A stretch of DNA of 64,000 bases, taken from Nocardia ninae NBRC 108245. GTDB lineage: Bacteria; Actinomycetota; Actinomycetes; Mycobacteriales; Mycobacteriaceae. The DNA lies in contig NZ_BJXA01000015.1 of assembly GCF_007990755.1 (NCBI RefSeq), forward strand, positions 62,001 through 126,000, written 5' to 3'. A model generated the notes under the pieces. That model had not been told where the DNA came from. It did not search any database and saw only the letters and a program-made list of their open reading frames with translations. Shown here one piece after another: positions 50,045 to 59,013 of this stretch. Within the stretch, counting starts at the first letter, position 1; each line of letters begins with the position of its first letter. The translations under genes were made by a program, and so were the position numbers.

Positions 50045-51079
50045 ATGATGGCAGGCGATATCGGTAAAGCGGCACCCACCTGGGATCACCCACGTGGGTC
50101 GGCAGCGGTGCGCGTGCTCGTCGAGGTCGGGGTGGCGCACGGGATGTCGGTGACCACCTGCCTGATCGGCAGCGGGCTTCGATCCGAAGATCTCACCGAC
50201 CCGACGACAGTGGTGCAGGCCGCGCAGGAATTGTCCGTGGCACGCAACCTCATTCGGGAGCTGGGCGACCGGCCCGGCCTGGGTGCGGAGGCAGGCAGCA
50301 GGCACACCATCGGCAGCCTCGGCGTCTGGGGGTACGCGATGATGTCGAGCCCGACGCTGCGTGACGCCATCCTGCTCGGCATCCGCTATGTCGAACTGTC
50401 CTTCGCGTTCGTGCGGGTACGGCTGGTGGAGGCAGACCGCGAGGTCGCGGTGGTCTGCGACGACGCGGACATTCCCGTGGATGTCCGCGCGTTCTTCGTC
50501 GAACGCGAGCTGGTCAAGATCGCGCATCTGGTTCCGATCGCGCTGGGACCGAGCGTCGGTGTGCGGGTCGAAACCGGGTTGACCGGCGCGCGAGCCGACG
50601 CGGTGCGGTCGCGGATCGGCGACATCGAGCTGCGGTCGGGCTGTCGGCGCCATCGCATCGTGCTGGACCGCGATGTGCTCGACCTGCCGCTGCCGAACGC
50701 GGACCCACTGGTCACCAGCGAGTTGGAGCGCGAATGCCTGCGGCTGCTCGACCTGCGGCGCGGGCGTGGTGCGTTGGCCGCTCGGGTGCGGGCGCTGCTG
50801 CTCGCCGACCTCGACTCCGCGCCGGGGATGGACCTGATCGCTGCCCGGTTGCACGTCGACCCGCGGACGCTGCGGCGCAACCTGGCGGCTGAGGGCACCT
50901 CGTTTCGGGAACTCGCCGACGAGGTGCGCGCGGCGCTCGCGGCAGAACTGCTGGGTACCGGGCTCCCCGTGGCGGCCGTCGCCGCCCGGCTGGGCTTTCA
51001 CGACGCCGCCGGATTCTCCCGGGCTTACCGCAGATGGACTGGAGAGACGCCGGGTCGCGCCCGGCGCCTGCCTGGCTGA
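50045..51079 (+). CDS. AraC-family transcriptional regulator (OruR/Arabinose_bd type)
   Basis: 344 aa; ATG 50045 or 50048. The N-terminal about 220 residues form the effector domain with GSRHTIGSLGVWGYAMMSSPTLRDAILLGIRYVELSF near 81-117, typical of the ArgR/OruR branch. The C-terminal AraC DNA-binding domain has DLIAARLHVDPRTLRRNLAAEGTSFRELADEVRAALAAELL near 260-301 and VAAVAARLGFHDAAGFSRAYRRWTGETPGRAR near 306-337. It is directly upstream of, and in the same direction as, a Baeyer-Villiger monooxygenase, so it is the likely activator of that gene. Confidence 0.9.
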   Translation: MMAGDIGKAAPTWDHPRGSAAVRVLVEVGVAHGMSVTTCLIGSGLRSEDLTDPTTVVQAAQELSVARNLIRELGDRPGLGAEAGSRHTIGSLGVWGYAMMSSPTLRDAILLGIRYVELSFAFVRVRLVEADREVAVVCDDADIPVDVRAFFVERELVKIAHLVPIALGPSVGVRVETGLTGARADAVRSRIGDIELRSGCRRHRIVLDRDVLDLPLPNADPLVTSELERECLRLLDLRRGRGALAARVRALLLADLDSAPGMDLIAARLHVDPRTLRRNLAAEGTSFRELADEVRAALAAELLGTGLPVAAVAARLGFHDAAGFSRAYRRWTGETPGRARRLPG

Positions 51080-51177
51080 CCGGATCGAACGCCGCATGGC
51101 CGAATGTCCGAAACGGACAACAACCTTGTCCGCCTCGGACCTGGGGCGCGCACGGTGACGTTCCTATCGTTGCGAAC

Positions 51178-52635
51178 ATGACCGGATCAACACCGACGGT
51201 AGCCATTATCGGCGCGGGCTTCGGCGGGCTTGCCGCCGCTATCGAACTGGGCCGCAACGGAATTCACAGCTACCGCGTCTTCGAGCGGGGCGACTCGGCG
51301 GGTGGGGTGTGGCGCGCCAACACCTACCCAGGCGCGGCGTGCGACGTGCCGTCCCCGGCCTACTGCTTCTCCTATGAGCTCGAGACCGAATGGTCGGCGC
51401 GCTATGGCTCGCAGCCCGAGATTCACCGATACTTGCAGCGCTGCGCGGACAAGTACGGGGTCACGCCCAAGATCAGCTTCGATACCGAGGTTACGGCGGC
51501 GACCTTCGTGGACGGGCGCTGGCGGCTGACCTTCGCCGACGGCGACAGTCAGGAATTCGACGCGCTGATCTGCGCCACCGGCCAACTGTCCAGGCCGAAG
51601 ATTCCGGAGCTGCCGGGGCTGGACATCTTCGCGGGCAACCAGTTCCATTCGGCGGAGTGGGATCATTCGGTACAGCTGAGCGGCAAGCGGGTCGCCGTGG
51701 TCGGCAGCGGCGCCAGTGCGGTGCAACTGGTCCCGGCGATCGTCGACGAGGTGGCCGAACTCCATGTGGTGCAGCGGTCGCCGTACTGGGTCGGCAACAA
51801 GTACAACCACCGCGGTGACGGACTGATGCATCGGCTGGTGCACCGGATTCCCGGCCTGCCCCGCCTCCAGCACAATGCCGAATGGCTTTGGTACGAACTG
51901 CGTGTCCCGATGATCTTCAACCGCGCCGACCCGCTGCGCCACATCTACCATGCGCTGTTGCGGGCCAAGATCCGCCGGGAGATCCGAGATCCGCTGCTGC
52001 GCAAGATGGTTACGCCGCACTACAAGGTCGGCTGCAATCGCGTTCTGCTGTCCAATGATTGGTATCCGGCGTTGGAACGTTCGCATGTCGGCGTGTACGC
52101 GGAGGGTGTCCAGCAGGTAGGTCCGCGTGGACTCGTCTTGGCCGACGGCACCGAGATCGATGTCGACGTCATCGTCTGGTGCACCGGCTTCACGCCGAAC
52201 GAGTATCTGGCGCCGATCGAGATCACCGGGCGGGACGGCCGGTCGCTGCACACCGAATGGAAGGACGGACCGCAGGCATACCTCGGCATCTGCGCGGCCG
52301 GCTACCCGAACCTGTTCATGATGTACGGGCCCAACACCGGCTCGCTCACCAACACCATCACCTTCCTGCTGGAGAAGCAGGCCCGCTACATCCGGATGGC
52401 GCTGCAACATCTCGAGCGCACCGGCGGATGGTTGGACGTGCGGCCCGAGGTCCAGGAGCAGTTCAACGAGAAGCTCCAAAAACGTGCGCACGCAACGGTA
52501 TTCACCTCCGGGTGCCCGGGTTGGTACCACACCGACTCTGGCAAGGTATTCGCCGTGTGGCCCGGTTCGCATGTCGCATATGCCAGGGCGACGCGGGAGT
52601 TGGTCCTCGCCGAGTACGAGCAGGCGGCCGGCTGA
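51178..52635 (+). CDS. Flavin monooxygenase, type I Baeyer-Villiger-like
   Basis: 485 aa from ATG 51178. First Rossmann motif IGAGFGGLAAAIELG near 10-24, YPGAACDVPSPAYCFSY near 49-65, the fingerprint F-A-G-N-Q-F-H-S-A-E-W-D near 153-164, which fits FxGxxxHxxxW(D/P), and the second dinucleotide motif VVGSGASAVQ near 176-185. ATGQLSRPKIPELPG precedes the fingerprint. These NADPH/FAD enzymes insert oxygen into ketones or oxidise heteroatoms. The adjacent AraC regulator suggests inducible catabolism of a ketone or sterol-like compound, which is inference. Confidence 0.9.
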   Translation: MTGSTPTVAIIGAGFGGLAAAIELGRNGIHSYRVFERGDSAGGVWRANTYPGAACDVPSPAYCFSYELETEWSARYGSQPEIHRYLQRCADKYGVTPKISFDTEVTAATFVDGRWRLTFADGDSQEFDALICATGQLSRPKIPELPGLDIFAGNQFHSAEWDHSVQLSGKRVAVVGSGASAVQLVPAIVDEVAELHVVQRSPYWVGNKYNHRGDGLMHRLVHRIPGLPRLQHNAEWLWYELRVPMIFNRADPLRHIYHALLRAKIRREIRDPLLRKMVTPHYKVGCNRVLLSNDWYPALERSHVGVYAEGVQQVGPRGLVLADGTEIDVDVIVWCTGFTPNEYLAPIEITGRDGRSLHTEWKDGPQAYLGICAAGYPNLFMMYGPNTGSLTNTITFLLEKQARYIRMALQHLERTGGWLDVRPEVQEQFNEKLQKRAHATVFTSGCPGWYHTDSGKVFAVWPGSHVAYARATRELVLAEYEQAAG

Positions 52636-52665
52636 CGTAAACCGGTCGATGCCGGGCGAATCGAG

Positions 52666-53178
52666 CTAGTCCGGTTGCCTGACGGCGTCGAAGTGTTCGC
52701 GCAGTGCGTCGACCACCGCGGTCAGCACGCGATGCGCGGCGAGCAGGTCGGCGTCGGGAAACTCCGCCATGGCAGCGCGGGTGCGTTGACCGAGCGGGAT
52801 GAAGAAGTTTTCGGCGGCCGCCCGGCCCGGTTCGTCGTGATACAGGATCACCCGGCGCCGGTCGCCGGCGTCGGTGCCGCGACGGAGGTGGCCGGATTCG
52901 ATCATCCGCTCGACCAGGTAGGTAACCGCGGCCGAGGACATCCCCATCAACTTGCCCAGCTGGCCCGGGCTGAGCGGGCGGCCCGCGAATTCGGCGGTCG
53001 CGACATGCAGTAGCGCACGGAAATCGTTCGGCCGCAGGTTGTTCGACCGGGCGAAGACATGACCGAGCTGCTCGGAGATGGCGGTCAGTGCGCGCAGGTC
53101 GGCACCGATCTCGGTCTCCAGCCGCGCGCGCTCGTCCGCTGGTGCGGCGCGTTTTGCTGTGCTGTCGCCTTCGATCAC
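52666..53178 (-). CDS. MarR-family transcriptional regulator
   Basis: 170 aa. Winged helix: DFRALLHVATAEFAGRPLSPGQLGKLMGMSSAAVTYLVERMIESGHLRRGTDAGDRRRVILYHDEPGR (near 57-124), with the GDRRRV wing motif. Flanking helices 20-50 and 128-165 form the dimer. It is divergent from an MmpL-type pump, with dyad sites between, so it is a likely repressor of the pump. Confidence 0.9.
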   Translation of the reverse strand: MIEGDSTAKRAAPADERARLETEIGADLRALTAISEQLGHVFARSNNLRPNDFRALLHVATAEFAGRPLSPGQLGKLMGMSSAAVTYLVERMIESGHLRRGTDAGDRRRVILYHDEPGRAAAENFFIPLGQRTRAAMAEFPDADLLAAHRVLTAVVDALREHFDAVRQPD

Positions 53179-53199
53179 GCAGGTCAGCTTAACCTCCAG

Positions 53200-53240
53200 A
53201 ACTCTCTCACTTGTTTAATAGTTAAGAATCTGAGATAGTT
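53200..53240. promoter_or_regulatory. MarR operator region between divergent genes
   Basis: AACTCTCTCA (53200-53209) and TGAGATAGTT (53231-53240) are inverted with one mismatch. Between them lies TTAATAGTTAA (53215-53225), a second dyad. This sits 6-46 nt upstream of the MmpL GTG, a typical MarR operator position. Confidence 0.6.
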
Positions 53241-53246
53241 TTTCGA

Positions 53247-55346
53247 GTGAGCATCTGGGATCGGTATGCAGCTGTGGTCACCGCTCGATGGTCGTGGGTT
53301 CTGCTGGCGGTTCTCATGGCCGTCGCCGGGTTGTTGATCGCAGGCGTCGGCGGGAACGACGCGTCGGGAGAATCGCCGAGGTCGCTGCCGGACACGGCGG
53401 AATCGGCCCGCATCGAAAAGGTGTTGTCGCAGTTCCCCGACTCGGGGGTGGCTCCGGTGATCGTGGTGGTCAGCCGGGCCGACGGCGCGGCCCTCGGTGC
53501 ATCCGACCGTATGGCGGCGGCCGCGGCGGTCACACGTGCGGCGGGATCCGAACCGAGTCTGGCGAGTGCACCCGACGGGGCGGCGGTGCTTGCCCAGGTC
53601 CCGGTATCCACCGACCTGAGCGGAACCGCGCTCACCGCGGAGATCGACCGGTTGCGGCAGGCTGCCGCCGATGGACTTCCCGAGGACCTGGTGCTGCAAG
53701 TCACCGGCGGTCCCGCCTTCGCGGCGGACATCTCCGATTCGTTCTCCGGTGCGAACACGACCCTGCTGGCGGTGACTGCCGTAGTCGTCGCGCTGCTGCT
53801 GATCCTGACTTATCGATCGCCGGTGCTGTGGCTGGTCCCGCTGCTGATCATCGGCGCGGCAGATCGGGCGGCCACCGGTGCCGGTACCGGGCTGGCCCGG
53901 CTGACCGGACTGACTTTCGACGGTTCCACCGCAGGCATCACCAGCGTGCTGGTCTTCGGCGCGGGCACCAACTACGCACTGCTGCTCGTTTCCCGATACC
54001 GCGACGAACTGCATCACGAGCAGGACCATCGGCTGGCATTGCGCCGCGCGGTAGGTCGCGCCGGACCGGCGATTCTGGCGAGCAACCTGACTGTGGTCAT
54101 GGCACTGCTGGTGCTGTTGCTGGGGTCGGTCCCGAGCACCAGAAGCCTTGGTGCCCTGGCCGCGGCCGGGCTACTGGTGGCATTGTTGTTCGTGCTCGTC
54201 GGGCTGCCTGCGGCTTTGGCGCTGTGTGGGCGGAATGTGTTCTGGCCCTTCGTGCCTCGCCCGGATGGGCGCGACGCTGCCGAGCAGGGGATCTGGCACA
54301 CCATCGCCACCTGGGTGGTCGGCAGGCCGGTGCGCGTGACCGTCGCCGCGTCCGCTCTACTCGCGGTCTGCGCCGCCGGGCTGTGGACGGTCGACATCGG
54401 TTTGTCGCAGACCGAACAGTTTCGGGTACGCGCGGAGTCGGTAGCCGGATTCGACACGCTCGCAGCACATTTCCCGTCCGGCGCGGCCGACCCGACCGTG
54501 GTGGTGGCCGCGACGACGCTCGCCCCGCGCGTCGAAGCAGCACTCACCGCCCGGCCCGGGGTGGTGCGGGCGACCAGCACCGGTACCTCGCCTGCCGGCA
54601 TGACGCGGTGGGCGGTAGTCCTCGATGCCGAGCCCGGATCCGACCGTGCGTTCGCCGTGATCGAGGCGATCCGGTCCGAGCTGGGTCAGGTGGCAGGCGC
54701 GGACGCGCTGGTCGGCGGCAGTGACGCCGAGGCGTTGGATACCCGAAACGCCGCGAGCCGGGATCGGCTGGTGATCATTCCGCTTGTTCTTGTCGTCGTG
54801 TGCGTGATCCTGCTCGCGCTGCTGCGTGCGGTCCCCGCGGCGCTGCTCCTGGTCGGCGTGACGGTGGCGAGTGCGCTGGCCGCGCTCGGCCTGGGCAGTT
54901 GGATGAGCGTGCACGTGTTCGGCTTTCCCGCGATCGACACGAATGTGCCGCTGTTCGCCTTCCTGTTCTTGGTCGCGCTGGGCGTCGATTACACGATCTT
55001 CCTGGTGACCCGCGCCAAGGAGGAAACGCCGGGCCACGGCGTCACCCGCGGCATCGTCCGCGCGGTGTCCTCGACCGGCGCCGTGATCACCAGCGCCGGA
55101 GTGGTGCTCGCCGCGGTGTTCTGCGTGCTCGGGGTGCTGCCGCTGATCACCTTGACCCAGCTCGGCATCGTGGTCGGCCTCGGCATCATGCTCGACACAC
55201 TGGTGGTGCGCACGGTGATCATTCCGGCGATGTTCCGGTTGGTCGGCCCGCGGATCTGGTGGCCGAGCCCGTTGGCCGGAGTCGATGAGCGCGGGGTATC
55301 CGAAACGGCGGAGCGTCAAGCGGATCGGGAATCAGTCCATACCTGA
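53247..55346 (+). CDS. MmpL-type RND transporter
   Basis: 699 aa from GTG 53247. The first helix is WVLLAVLMAVAGLLIAGVGG near 16-35. A short first external domain follows to about 165. The first helix cluster contains VLVFGAGTNYALLLVSRYRDEL near 234-255, where GAGTNYA replaces the GLA(I/V)DY of most MMPL proteins. The second external domain is near 385-505. The last cluster contains FLVALGVDYTIFLVTRAKEE near 573-592. Smaller than classical MmpL proteins, like the YdfJ-type drug or membrane-stress pumps. Under likely MarR control. Confidence 0.9.
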   Translation: MSIWDRYAAVVTARWSWVLLAVLMAVAGLLIAGVGGNDASGESPRSLPDTAESARIEKVLSQFPDSGVAPVIVVVSRADGAALGASDRMAAAAAVTRAAGSEPSLASAPDGAAVLAQVPVSTDLSGTALTAEIDRLRQAAADGLPEDLVLQVTGGPAFAADISDSFSGANTTLLAVTAVVVALLLILTYRSPVLWLVPLLIIGAADRAATGAGTGLARLTGLTFDGSTAGITSVLVFGAGTNYALLLVSRYRDELHHEQDHRLALRRAVGRAGPAILASNLTVVMALLVLLLGSVPSTRSLGALAAAGLLVALLFVLVGLPAALALCGRNVFWPFVPRPDGRDAAEQGIWHTIATWVVGRPVRVTVAASALLAVCAAGLWTVDIGLSQTEQFRVRAESVAGFDTLAAHFPSGAADPTVVVAATTLAPRVEAALTARPGVVRATSTGTSPAGMTRWAVVLDAEPGSDRAFAVIEAIRSELGQVAGADALVGGSDAEALDTRNAASRDRLVIIPLVLVVVCVILLALLRAVPAALLLVGVTVASALAALGLGSWMSVHVFGFPAIDTNVPLFAFLFLVALGVDYTIFLVTRAKEETPGHGVTRGIVRAVSSTGAVITSAGVVLAAVFCVLGVLPLITLTQLGIVVGLGIMLDTLVVRTVIIPAMFRLVGPRIWWPSPLAGVDERGVSETAERQADRESVHT

Positions 55347-55404
55347 GGACAACGGCAAATAGTCGCCGCATCCACGCGAATGACGATGACAGGACGGAGT
55401 GATG

Positions 55405-55938
55405 ATGAAAAGCACTACGGATCAAACAGATTCGACCGGCAGCCGATTCACGTCTTCGCCGTACGGGATCGGTGCGCAAGTCGGCGGGGGAGCGATAATA
55501 CTGCTGCTCGTGGTCGCTGCGGCGGCCACCGGGAACCTCGCCGCCCAGTCGTCGGCCGAGCAGTACAACCAGTTGAACCAGCCGGGATGGGCCCCACCCT
55601 CGTGGGTGTTCGGGCCGGTCTGGACCCTGCTGTATGCGTTGATAGCGCTGTCGGCGTGGTGGGTCTGGCGGGGCGAGCCGTGGCCGCGAGTGCGGTGGGC
55701 GCTGGCTGTCTTCGTCGGCCAGCTGGTGCTCAACGCATTGTGGACGCCGCTGTTCTTCGGGGCGGATCTGCGTGGCCTCGCACTGGCCGAGATCCTGCTG
55801 CTACTCGGCGCAATCATCGCGACCATCGCGATCTTCTGGCGGCACAGCAGGTTTGCCGCCGGCCTGCTGGTGCCCTATCTGATGTGGACAGCCTTCGCGG
55901 CGGCGTTGAACTTCAGTGTCTGGCAATTGAACAACTGA
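55405..55938 (+). CDS. TspO/MBR-family membrane protein
   Basis: 177 aa; ATG 55405 or 55402. Five hydrophobic segments after a 20-residue polar lead. Signature blocks: YNQLNQPGWAPPSWVFGPVWTLLYALIALSAWWVW near 54-88, FVGQLVLNALWTPLFFG near 105-121 and VPYLMWTAFAAALNFSVWQLN near 155-175. TspO proteins bind porphyrins or cholesterol-like ligands and influence stress responses. It is 58 bp after the MmpL gene in the same direction. Confidence 0.92.
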   Translation: MKSTTDQTDSTGSRFTSSPYGIGAQVGGGAIILLLVVAAAATGNLAAQSSAEQYNQLNQPGWAPPSWVFGPVWTLLYALIALSAWWVWRGEPWPRVRWALAVFVGQLVLNALWTPLFFGADLRGLALAEILLLLGAIIATIAIFWRHSRFAAGLLVPYLMWTAFAAALNFSVWQLNN

Positions 55939-55999
55939 CCTCGGGTCCCGCTCATCGGGGCCGCACGGGCTTCGAGGTGCGATTCGCTAGCGTTGGCGG

Positions 56000-56902
56000 A
56001 TGGAACTGCGACAGTTGCGGTACTTCCTCGCGGTCGCCGAGGAGCGGAATCTCACGCGCGCAGCGGAGGTGGTGGGGATCCGGCCGACGTCGTTGAGTCA
56101 GCAGATCATCGCGCTCGAGCGCGAGCTCGGTGCGGCGTTGTTCGTGCGTAGTCCAGCGGGGATGACGCCGACGCAGGCCGGTGCGCGGTTGGTGGGGCAT
56201 GCCCGGACGGTGGTGGAGTCGGCGCAGCGGGCGCGGGAGTCGATCCAGCAGCGTCCGGGATTGCGGCTGGCCGTGACACCCGGCGCGCCACCGTGGTGTG
56301 CGTCGGCATTGTGGCGTGCGGCCGGAGAAGTGGCGCCCGAGATCGCGGACATGCAGACCGCTGAACAGTTGACTCGGCTGCGCGACGGTGCGCTCGATGC
56401 CGGTGTGTTGCTGTTGCCTGCCGACTTGTCGGGTTTGCAGGCGGTCACGATCGAGGACACCGAACTGGGCGTCGTGGTGGCGCGGGACCATCGGCTGGTC
56501 GACCGAAAGGTGGTGCGGTGGGACGATCTCGACGGCTGCTCCTTGTCGTGGTTCGCGCGTTCGTGGGCACCGGGCTACTACGACGCGATTCGCGAGACGT
56601 GGAGTCGGGCCGGTTGGCATCCAGTGGCTGTGCGTGAAAGTGCGCCGCGCAGGGGCCTTTTCGGTGCCGAACTCGCACACGGCGGGAATATCGTTGCGCT
56701 ACGACCGGCCTGGGATGTAGGGCCGAATGACGGGTTGGCTTGGTTGCCGTTCGCCGCCGACGCACCGCGTATCCGGTATGCCCTGGTATGGAATGCCGCC
56801 GATTCCGCTGCCGCGCGATACCGTTCGATCGCCGCTGACCTGGTGGCTACGGCAACGCCGCACACGCGTGCGGTGCTGCCTCGTGGACAGGGCAACCGGT
56901 GA
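56000..56902 (+). CDS. LysR-family transcriptional regulator
   Basis: 300 aa. The N-terminal helix-turn-helix is MELRQLRYFLAVAEERNLTRAAEVVGIRPTSLSQQIIALERELGAALFVRSPAGMTPTQAG (1-61), the standard LysR form. A co-inducer-binding domain follows from about 86 with two alpha/beta lobes. The C-terminus is slightly short. The next gene (DUF6506) begins 77 bp later in the same direction and may be co-transcribed. Confidence 0.92.
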   Translation: MELRQLRYFLAVAEERNLTRAAEVVGIRPTSLSQQIIALERELGAALFVRSPAGMTPTQAGARLVGHARTVVESAQRARESIQQRPGLRLAVTPGAPPWCASALWRAAGEVAPEIADMQTAEQLTRLRDGALDAGVLLLPADLSGLQAVTIEDTELGVVVARDHRLVDRKVVRWDDLDGCSLSWFARSWAPGYYDAIRETWSRAGWHPVAVRESAPRRGLFGAELAHGGNIVALRPAWDVGPNDGLAWLPFAADAPRIRYALVWNAADSAAARYRSIAADLVATATPHTRAVLPRGQGNR

Positions 56903-56979
56903 TCGGTTCTGCTGGAAGCGGAGAGGGCCACATCGAGTCATCGGTGCGGCCGAAATCGGCTGACAGGAGAGGTTGGCGA

Positions 56980-57276
56980 ATGGCGCTCACCGCATGGGGA
57001 TTCATCTACACCGCGAGCGGCAGTGACCCGGACCGGGAGACGGTCGTCGAAACACCCAGCTGCCGTTCGGTTTTCGTCGGCGTAGATCATCCGGAGCAGG
57101 CTGTGGCCGTGGCGCGCCGCCTCGTCGCCGGTGGTGTTCAGTTGATCGAATTGTGTGGCGGGTTCGGGCCGGTATGGACCGCACGGGTGATCGAGGCTGT
57201 GCAGGGTGCGGTGCCGGTGGGTGCGGTTGCCTACGGTACCGAGGCCATCGATCAGGTACACGCGATCTTCGCTTGA
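56980..57276 (+). CDS. DUF6506-like protein
   Basis: 98 aa from ATG 56980; GACAGGAGAGG upstream. AWGFIYTASGSDP near 5-17, VVETPSCRSVFVGVDHPEQAVAVARRLVAGGVQLIELCGGFGPVWTARVIEAV near 22-74 and PVGAVAYGTEAIDQVHAIF near 78-96. This is the pattern I associate with DUF6506, small alpha/beta proteins often beside LysR or MarR regulators. A conserved Cys (in LCGGFG) may be functional. Function unknown. Confidence 0.75.
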   Translation: MALTAWGFIYTASGSDPDRETVVETPSCRSVFVGVDHPEQAVAVARRLVAGGVQLIELCGGFGPVWTARVIEAVQGAVPVGAVAYGTEAIDQVHAIFA

Positions 57277-57320
57277 CCGCGGCCAGGCCGGGACTTCGCT
57301 CATCGTCTCAGGGGAAAGAT

Positions 57321-57344
57321 GGCGGCACCGGTTCGGGTGCCGCC
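57321..57344. terminator. Bidirectional hairpin terminator
   Basis: GGCGGCACC and GGTGCCGCC form a perfect 9-bp stem with a 6-nt loop between the convergent DUF6506 and MFS genes. Confidence 0.7.
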
Positions 57345-57359
57345 ACCTCGGAAACTGGC

Positions 57360-58841
57360 TCAGTCGGCCTGCCTGTTCGCCTGCTTCGGCAGGAAGAACA
57401 TCACGGCCCACATCACCGTCAAGGCCCCACCGACCCACCACAGCACGCCGGTGAACGCGTCGCGGTTGAGCACGCTCGCGGCTGAGCCGCCGGTGGCGGC
57501 GAAGAACACGAGAGCAGTCAGCGCGGCACCGAGGGCGATGCCCAGGTGCATTGCGGTGTTGAACAGGCCCGAGGCCGAACCGGCGCTCTCGTGCGGAACT
57601 TTCGCGAGCGTCAGGTCGGCGATCGGTCCACCGACCATGCCGAGGCCGAAGCCGATCAGCATGACGGGGATGGTCATTGCGAGCAAGGTCAGGTCGGCCT
57701 GCCCGCTGCTGATCTGGAGCCCGTAGGCCGTCATCGATGCGAGGGCGATCACGACTCCGGCTTGGGGCAGACGGCGCCCGAAGCGCCCAGCGGTCTTCGT
57801 CGCAATCATCGCACCGGCGAACTCGCCGACGGCGAGCAACATGAAGGCCAAGGCGGCAAGCACCGGGCTCATACCGAGGCCATCCTGCAGATACAGCGTC
57901 CAGGTCATGAAGAACAGCCCACACAGCAGGCCCAGCATGAGCTGAGCGGACAGACCACCGGCGAACGCCTTCTCCTCGAACAAAGACAGCACCACCAGCG
58001 GGGCATCGTCTTTGCGCCGCTGCTGCTGACGCAGGAAGACGCCGAGCACGAGCAGACCGCAGGCGAGCATGGCGAAGCACCACAGCGGCCAATGGTGGGT
58101 GCGGCCCTCGGTGAGCGGGAAGACGATCAGCACCATGGCCACCGCGGACAGCAGCATGCCGGTGAGGTCGAGCCGGTCGGCCTTCGCCGCGGTCGACTCG
58201 ATGATGAACTTCCGTCCGAGAACGATCACGGCGAGACCGACGGGGACGTTGATCAGGAAGATCGGCCGCCAGGACAGGCCGAACAGGTCGGCCTCGGTGA
58301 GCAAGCCGCCCAGGACGGGACCCAGGACGCTGCCCATCGACAGGACTGCTCCGTACAGACCGAACGCCCTGCTGCGATTCTCGCCGTCGAAGGTGACGTG
58401 CAGGGTGGCCAGGACCTGCGGGATCATCACCGCGACACCGATGCCCTGGCACACGCGAGCGGCGATCAGCACGCCGACGCCCGTGGCGAGGCCGCACAGC
58501 AGTGAGGCGAGCGTGAACACAACGGTGCCGATGAGCAGGACCTTGCGCCGGCCGTAGATGTCGCCGAGCCTGCCGCCGGTGATCAGGCCGAGGGCGACGG
58601 TCAGCGAGTAGCCGGCGGTCAGCCACTGCACCGCGGCCGGCCCGGCGCCGGTCGACGCCTGGATGGCGGGCAGGGCGGTGAGCACGACCGACTGGTCGAG
58701 GATGTCCATGAGTTCGGCGACCAGGACGACCACGAGGGCGATCGTGGCGGCCCGGGTCATCTTCGACGACCGGCCGGATGCGGGACCAGCCGAGGACGCG
58801 GCGGTGCGGTGCGGCTCGTTGTCGAGCGCGGAGGAATTCAC
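57360..58841 (-). CDS. MFS drug exporter, 14-TM (DHA2/EmrB-QacA) type
   Basis: 493 aa from GTG 58841 with a GGAG 7-8 nt upstream. LMDILDQSVVLTALPAIQAS near 44-63 and WLTAGYSLTVALGLITGGRLGDIYGRRKVL near 73-102 are the DHA2 motifs C and A. About 14 hydrophobic helices follow, with the hydrophilic stretch near 300. It resembles pumps for antibiotics such as lincomycin, puromycin or dyes. The 5' leader of about 215 nt carries a short open frame and two hairpins ending in a U-rich terminator, which suggests induction by translation inhibitors. Confidence 0.88.
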   Translation of the reverse strand: MNSSALDNEPHRTAASSAGPASGRSSKMTRAATIALVVVLVAELMDILDQSVVLTALPAIQASTGAGPAAVQWLTAGYSLTVALGLITGGRLGDIYGRRKVLLIGTVVFTLASLLCGLATGVGVLIAARVCQGIGVAVMIPQVLATLHVTFDGENRSRAFGLYGAVLSMGSVLGPVLGGLLTEADLFGLSWRPIFLINVPVGLAVIVLGRKFIIESTAAKADRLDLTGMLLSAVAMVLIVFPLTEGRTHHWPLWCFAMLACGLLVLGVFLRQQQRRKDDAPLVVLSLFEEKAFAGGLSAQLMLGLLCGLFFMTWTLYLQDGLGMSPVLAALAFMLLAVGEFAGAMIATKTAGRFGRRLPQAGVVIALASMTAYGLQISSGQADLTLLAMTIPVMLIGFGLGMVGGPIADLTLAKVPHESAGSASGLFNTAMHLGIALGAALTALVFFAATGGSAASVLNRDAFTGVLWWVGGALTVMWAVMFFLPKQANRQAD

Positions 58842-58894
58842 GGTGAGACTCCTGTTCAGGAATCGGGGAGCTCGCCGTCAGCCGCACAGGGGTC

Positions 58895-58938
58895 GGAAAA
58901 GACGAAACCCGGGGCAGTCGGCAGAGCTGCACCCGGGT
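58895..58938 (-). terminator. Intrinsic terminator inside the MFS leader (attenuator)
   Basis: On the minus strand ACCCGGG-T-GCAG pairs with CTGC-CCCGGGT (58938 to 58907), followed by TTCGTCTTTTCC. It lies 54 nt upstream of the MFS start codon, hence before rather than after its gene. Confidence 0.65.
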
Positions 58939-58990
58939 CTTCTGGGGGATGGGTGACGCAACTCAGGCCAGTGCGACGTCCGCCCCTTGG

Positions 58991-59013
58991 CACGTTCGAA
59001 GAATCAGAACGTG
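58991..59013 (-). promoter_or_regulatory. Upstream hairpin in the MFS leader
   Basis: CACGTTC and GAACGTG, 7-bp stem with a 9-nt loop. The stop codon of the small leader frame falls inside the loop, so a ribosome paused near it would disturb this hairpin. Confidence 0.5.

Noticed and set aside
56938-58932. A 664-codon minus-strand frame over the MFS pump
   Set aside because: Arg/Pro/His-rich shadow. The pump frame at 57360-58841 has the family motifs.
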